This document shows positions 58,501-64,000 of a stretch of 64,000 nt of DNA, piece by piece. The first letter of the stretch is position 1, and each line of letters starts with the position of its first letter. The notes beneath the pieces are model-generated. The model was not told the origin of the DNA, searched no databases, and saw only the letters and a list, made by a program, of their open reading frames with translations. The position numbers were made by a program, and so were the translations under genes. This stretch comes from Scenedesmus sp. ARA3 (taxonomy: Eukaryota > Chlorophyta > Chlorophyceae > Sphaeropleales > Scenedesmaceae): contig RWJK01001915.1 of the NCBI GenBank assembly GCA_004335835.1, forward strand, positions 6,328 to 70,327, read 5' to 3'.

Positions 58501-61500
58501 AGCAGGAGCAGCAGCGGCGGCGGCAGCAGGAGCCATCACAAGGACAAGCCTTGCCCATGCTGCTGCTACTGCTTCTGCTGCTGCTGCTGCCGCTGCTGCT
58601 GCTGCGCCGCAGATCGGCCACGCGTTGGGTTTGTACCACCCAGACAGGAATGGCTGCCAAGCTCCATTTGGCGGTGATGAAGTTGATGACACGCCGGCGG
58701 AAGACGATCGAATATGGAACGCCGTCGACCCATCCGCTTGGTGCCCCTCGCCTGGCATTGTGATGGACACCTGCTTAGACGAAGTGGGGTAAGAGATGAA
58801 AGATTTATCTGTTGGTCCTCGTTTGCTCACCATGGCTTGCACGGTGGCCACGCACTTCGCACGTCAGTTGCAATAAAATGGGGGCTACATGAATGTTTTG
58901 CCTGGCAATCGTTGGTTACAGTGATCTTACGTCTCCTCAGCAGAGGGCACCTGGAAGACACCAAGCTTGCTGCTGATTGCTGTCTGACGCTGTTTGACCT
59001 GCCTACTGCTGTCTGCTGCTGCTTGCAGGACCGACCTCCAAAACAACTACATGCATGCAGCCGACCAATATGACGACAAGTGAGTCACCAGTGCTGCAAC
59101 ACCCCGTGATTTGCAATCCAAACACTATAGTGTCACCAGCACCCTGATCAGCCATCCCAACACAGCTAGTCCTCTGCTGCTATGAAGCTGACCATCAAGT
59201 GTCGCCGCAGGTGTCGGGTTCTGTTCACACCGGGGCAACTGAGCAGGGTGCGCAACATGTGGGCCGCATTTCGCAAGCCAGGTGGTGAGATGCAGGGAAC
59301 AGCTGCGCACCCTGCAGCAGCCAAGACAGCAAATATGGATGCTGCTGGTGCTGCTGCTGTAGCATATGGGATCTGTGTCCTGCAATAGGTCAACTGGCAC
59401 ACCTTCCGCACTGCTGGCACAGCTCATCTTGTGACAGCATGTCAACGTGCATTGGAATTTGGGCAGTCTGCTTAGTTGCAGCGCACGCAGCAGCGGTGCC
59501 GCCTGAACACGCCAGCAACATGACAAGAGACACAGCCTCCGCCTGCTGACAGCTGTGTGTGCAAATGCATGCCACATGCATTGTCTGGTCCAGGCTGCCT
59601 CTCTGGCCCCAACGCACTGGCACCAGCAGCTAACGCGCAATGGCCTGCAGCATGCACCCCAAATGCCGGGGCGGAAATTGATGCCGGCTCAGTGTGTGTG
59701 GCAGCTTGCTCCCCAGGTGAGTGACCTCGCGCTTGTCCTGTACAGCACACATGCTTGCAGCTGCACTGCTACCTCACTGTGCTTTCGCCCATGCTTGGTG
59801 GGTGTGTGGGGCTCGATCTGCACACCTTAGGGGCTGCGCCAGCCAGTAGGAAGCATGCACATGCTGTGTTCTGGCTGGAGCAGGCAAGCACCCAGCTATA
59901 CTTGTTGTTACTACGAACGTGCGCAATGACTGCTGAGCGCGACAGTTTGTGCGGCATGTATGCTACAATGCATTGTACCCTGGGGGGCAAACTTTTTTGC
60001 AGCATCCTGTGTTCTGGTTAATCAATATAAATTCAGACTCTGCAATGCCGTAGCAGCTGCAGTCTTCGCTTGCTAGTGCACAGCTCATGTAGCACAGCAT
60101 TTGGAGCAGCAGCAGCAGCAGCATGTTGCTGCAACGGGTATGGCCAACGCTCACACGAACCCCACGCTGCAAATGATATCACTGGCACAGGTTACGAGCC
60201 TGACCCCACAAACGGAGCACCGTCCACCACCTGTGACGCAACAGGGAGGCGCTCGTGGGGGAATGCACTCGGATCGTGCAGAGGTAGGAGTCTTCTGTTG
60301 GGCACTTGCCGGCCAGAGCAGCAAGTGCTGAACCAGCTGCAGCTGTGGAAGCGCATGCTGCTGCAGTCAGCTTGTGTATGCTATGACTTGCAAGAGCAGC
60401 AGAGCGCCGTGCAGATGGTGTGCTTCACGCTTGACAATGAGGCATCACCCAACACCATTGCGACCAGCATACACGCATCTATGCAGGCAGGCTTGTGTAC
60501 GCTATTCTGCCAGTGTGCTTACGTGACCGCCCTGCTGTTCAGCTTGCCATTCTGAGGTGGTGATGCTACTTGTAAACACTGGATGTGGCAGGTGTTGTGT
60601 GCTAACCACATGGCTCTACTCCTGCAGCTGCTGTGCTTTTTCAGTAATGTATGTTGCCTGAAGCTGCCATCGCACAATCCCGGACTGTCACCTGCATCCA
60701 GATGTATTGTCACTCACTGGCTTACTTTCACACTGACGCGCTCCTTTTCTTTGCCACATCATGCTAAAAGTACTGCTTATAAGAGCAAGGCCGGCGACCC
60801 TCAAGAGACTCAGCGACAAGATTCAGAGACCAACACACTCTATCACTCAGCAAGCTCATGCTTGCAGGGCCATGAGCACAGCAACTTTGTTGCTGTCTAC
60901 ATGCGTCAAGACTGCCGCACGTTGGCAGCATACCGACCAAAGAATTATTGATGTACCCGGATAAGCTGCATTGCTGAAGCTGACACTGTTGCCACTTTCC
61001 TGGCTTACCCTGCATGTACTGTTTGTGCTGCCTACAATGTGTTCTGCAGCAACGACATGTAGCAACCCCCCCATCAAGCAACCAAACGCTGAAGCTTTCA
61101 CTGCCTGTCAGACCAACACTCCGGGCGCCTCATGTTCTGCCAGTGAGTGTGTGAAACCTGTTTTGCTGTTCATGACGACTCACAGAGTCACTCTAGCGGA
61201 CTGATGCATGCACATCAGCTGCAGACATGCTGCCTGCACGTTACGAGCATGCATTGTGCAGCTGTCACCGCCCACAACGGTGCTTGTCGCCGGCTGCACT
61301 GGTGGTTGAGCAACGCAACAAGCTGCTGATGCCTGGCAGCAACCGCAACATGTGACCATGTGTTCCGGTTTAAGAGCTAGCATGTGCTCCATTGCACCCG
61401 TGGCAGTCCCAGCTGATGTGCCTGTGGCTTGACGCCCTGGCTGTCAGGCGATCCTTACTCTGATCTATGCTCCAGCTCAACCACCTGGCTCATGACATTG

Positions 61501-64000
61501 TCCTCCTGCTGCAGACTGCATTCAAGGCATCACTGGTGGTGGCTCTGTCACTGCCACGTGTACAGCGACCAACATGTGGACTATCACAGGCGTCTGTCAG
61601 CGTAAGTTGCACAGAAAACAGCAACAGACCGGCTGTTTACCAGGCATGATAATGACAGGCTGTTTACTGGCTGTTTACCAGGCATGATGATGACAGTCAC
61701 ACACATGCACACACAATTTGTGAATGAGCACTTCACTTCAAGCATCAGTGTCTCAGCTCTTTGCGTGTAACGCTCTGCTGTTGATCACCATGAGCCTGGC
61801 CAGTGCTGCCCTTCACCACCAGCCTTGCTTGGCATTCACCAGCAGTCACACACTATTTTCTGCTGGCCGCCAGGTCTTGCATAACGTATGCGTGCCATCA
61901 TATGTAACGGGACGGGAGCTTTTGCCACTCCTGCAGTCTCCAACCCAAGAGGGAACCCCAGCACCCCCTACACTGCCTCACAGCAGTTCATACACCACTC
62001 TCAGTCTGTCGATCCTGCCTGTTTCTGCCTGCAGTGAAGTCATGTAGCACACCACCCGCACAAGCGAACCATGCCGGTGTCTGGTTTGGCGCCTCCTGCC
62101 TTCCAGGAGCCACATATGGGTCCAGCTGCCAGGCAGCTTGCCTGCCAGGTGAGCAGGCCTGGCTTGGCTTTGGTTTTTGAGGCCCTCAGCATTGTGCAAG
62201 GTTTGAACTGCGTACCTTCCTGCTCAGGCTTGACTGTTGCATTGCAACGAATGCAATGCATCTCTGCCGCACGCCAGTGTTCGTTGTTGTCCTGGCGTCG
62301 TGATGGGTTGCCATGCATGTACTGCAACACAGTCAGTCACGCCGTGCCGCTTTGCACCATGCAGGGTTTGTGGCTGCCGGTGGACAGCTGGCTGCAGCCT
62401 GCACAGACACCGACACTTGGACAATCACTGGTGGTTCCTGCAGTAAGCATCAGAGTAACACACGTGCCTGGCCACAAACTTTGTTGCTCCAGGGTGTGTA
62501 GCTTTGTGCTGTATGTCACGCACATCGCATTCCGCACACGCGCAGTGATGCAGGCGCACCCATGGCAGCATGCAACTTGTGCGATCACCAAAACATTTGA
62601 AGCTGACCTGTGCAAGCATGCTGTGCAGATGCGGTTGTCGTCAGGTGTGGTGGATTGCCAGCGCCCCCACCCAACGCCGTCTTCTGGTTTGGTGCCAGCT
62701 GCGAGGCCTCAGCAGTGTCAGGCAGCACCTGCAGTGCCACCTGCCTGCCCACAGCCACAGGCTCGGGCTACACGCTGACATGCAGTGCATCAGGCAACTG
62801 GGTGCAGTCTGGCAGCGGGTGCACTGCAGCAGGGCCAGGTGAGAAGCCTTGGTCAACCGCAAATCGCTGCAGCGTGTGATGCATCAGGCAACTGCGTGCA
62901 GCCGCCGGCTTGTGGCTGTTTGGCAGCCGGGCCAGGTGGGCAGGTCTGGCAGCAGCAGCGCTGTGCAGAGCTGCAATGAAATTGGGCTGGTGTTGTCCAG
63001 CTGCTGTGCCATATTTGATCACTCATTTGCAGTATTGCTTGGTCGCGACCTTTCATTGCGCCAGTGATTCAGATGCACGTGTCTGCTGCACAGGCTAAAC
63101 TAATCAGAGTCATTGGGCTGTGCAGCTGTTTGCAATAGCCATAGCTGTGCAGTACACACCCGAACCCACATGCAAATGTCCCTTCCATGCCCATTCGCAC
63201 CATGGTGGCTCCTGCTCGCAAGCAGGCCCTGCACAGTGCAGATCCGCAACACATCAGCTGCGCGCAAGCTAAGCATTGCTGCTTGTGTGCAACGCAGGGC
63301 CAGCCACATGTGGAGGGCTGCCGGCACCTCCCCCTGGAACGGCCATTTGGTTTGGGGCAAGCTGCGTTGGCGGTGCAACAGTCGGCAGCAGCTGCCAGGC
63401 CAGCTGCCAGGCTCCTGCCACCGGCGCGGGCTACACCCTTTCCTGCACGGCTAGCGGCTGGCAGCAGGGTGGCTCTGGCTGTACTGGTGGGTGGCAGGAC
63501 TTCGTGGATGTATGTGTAGCGACTGACATCATCATCTTGCTGGGTTACAAGCAATGCCCAGCTTGGCAAGCATTGCAAACGCTGGTGTCATTCGTGAAGC
63601 AGAGCAGGGAGCAGCATGCAGGGGCTGCTCAGCACTGTCAGCAATTGTATGCAGCTGTATGCCGATGAGCAGCGCTTGTTGCTGCTGGGTGATGTGTCCC
63701 CACCCGCAGACCCCTTAGGATGCGTATGGCTGTGTGCTGAGCGTTTGCGTAGGCACCTGTGGCAGCTGATCGGCCCCTTCATGGGACCCTGTTCAAGTTG
63801 TTGCTTACATCACATCAATGACCCGCTCTCACGCCCTCACACATGCTGTTCTTTACATGTCCCCTTTCACACCCCGCAGCTCCCCCTTGTGGTGGGCTGC
63901 CAGCATCACCACCAGGGTTCCCAGTCTGGTCAGGTGCCTCTTGCTACGCCAATGCACCTCTGGGCAGCAGCTGTGCATCAGCCTGCCCGCCACCTGCCAC
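55537..64000 (+). CDS. M43-like metallopeptidase with sushi-like modules, catalytic Glu replaced (runs off right edge)
   Basis: Sixteen exons: 55537-56062, 56407-56734, 57291-57406, 58022-58107, 58613-58788, 59029-59079, 59211-59281, 59651-59716, 60191-60283, 61050-61142, 61515-61601, 62035-62148, 62365-62442, 62629-62838, 63298-63486, 63880 onward. All phases agree. A signal peptide (LLVVVLLVLICIVSSAPAAA) is followed by an M43 (pappalysin/cytophagalysin-like) domain. This has VVKLNEAYRGT, then a zinc site reading HQIGHALGLYH, then GGDEVDDTPAE, the Met-turn region NNYMHAADQYDDKC and FTPGQLSRV. The usual site is HExxHxxGxxH. From exon 8 on, Cys modules with sushi spacing (CxxxPxxP..WFGASC...GSxCxxxC...GYTLTCxxSGxW...GC) are encoded by exons bounded by phase-1 introns. 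Likely secreted; a pseudoprotease is possible. Confidence 0.8.
57085..57166 (+). repeat. Dispersed repeat B, copy 2
   Basis: Matches the minus strand of 21964-22045, including tgtgttcaacctgttgtgg and gatggtgccaggacccacat. Located in intron 2 of the peptidase gene. Confidence 0.85.
62878..62936 (+). repeat. Echo of peptidase exon 14 end with donor
   Basis: tgatgcatcaggcaactgcg and gccgggccaggtgggcagg correspond to the end of exon 14 and its donor at 62783-62843, with a small insertion. Confidence 0.8.

Noticed and set aside
1..64000. tRNA, rRNA or intact transposase genes
   Set aside because: None could be recognised by eye; a dedicated scan might still find a tRNA.

Overview
The window looks like nuclear DNA of a unicellular green alga. 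The genes are intron-rich, with clear GT..AG junctions. Proteins carry long Ala, Gln and Ser runs, (CTG)n/(CAG)n tracts are everywhere, and possible TGTAA poly(A) signals follow some genes. The style recalls Sphaeropleales (Scenedesmaceae-like) genomes; that placement is inference from style. I rebuilt the genes by joining exons whose junctions and reading phases agree. No RNA evidence was available.

Layout, left to right. (1) 155-1848 (-): 5' part of a leucine-rich-repeat protein running off the left edge. (2) 2826-4787 (-): short-chain dehydrogenase with an apparent 1-bp frameshift. (3) 5487-12236 (+): three tandem three-exon paralogues resembling the plasmid pRiA4b ORF-3 fold. Copy 2 is decayed and a fourth copy survives as a fragment. 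(4) 13837-17132 (+): secreted flavin amine-oxidase-like enzyme, seven exons. (5) 18977-25377 (-): secreted, single-pass membrane protein with five cellulose-binding (CBM1-type) modules outside and a repeated PWDTP motif inside. (6) 25972-29586 (-): NBS1/nibrin homologue. (7) 30240-33328 (-): DNAJC11-like J protein. (8) 33826-38033 (+): CNNM/CorC-type DUF21-CBS membrane protein; one intron holds an assembly gap inside a CTG tract. (9) 39697-51046 (-): SMP plus C2 lipid-transfer (tricalbin/E-Syt/NTMC2-like) protein, 14 exons. (10) about 51467-53300 (+): FAM221-like Cys-rich protein. (11) 55537 to beyond 64000 (+): M43-like metallopeptidase fused to sushi-like modules, with the catalytic Glu apparently replaced by Gln.

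The genes do not form one pathway. Several act at the cell surface or wall (items 4, 5, 11) or at organelle membranes and contacts (7, 8, 9); item 6 belongs to DNA repair.

The most unusual signal is structural. Introns repeatedly carry partial duplicates ('echoes') of the neighbouring exon edge, complete with the splice site. This occurs in at least six genes and fits ongoing tandem duplication across splice junctions. CTG tracts also abut many 3' splice sites and differ greatly in length between paralogues.
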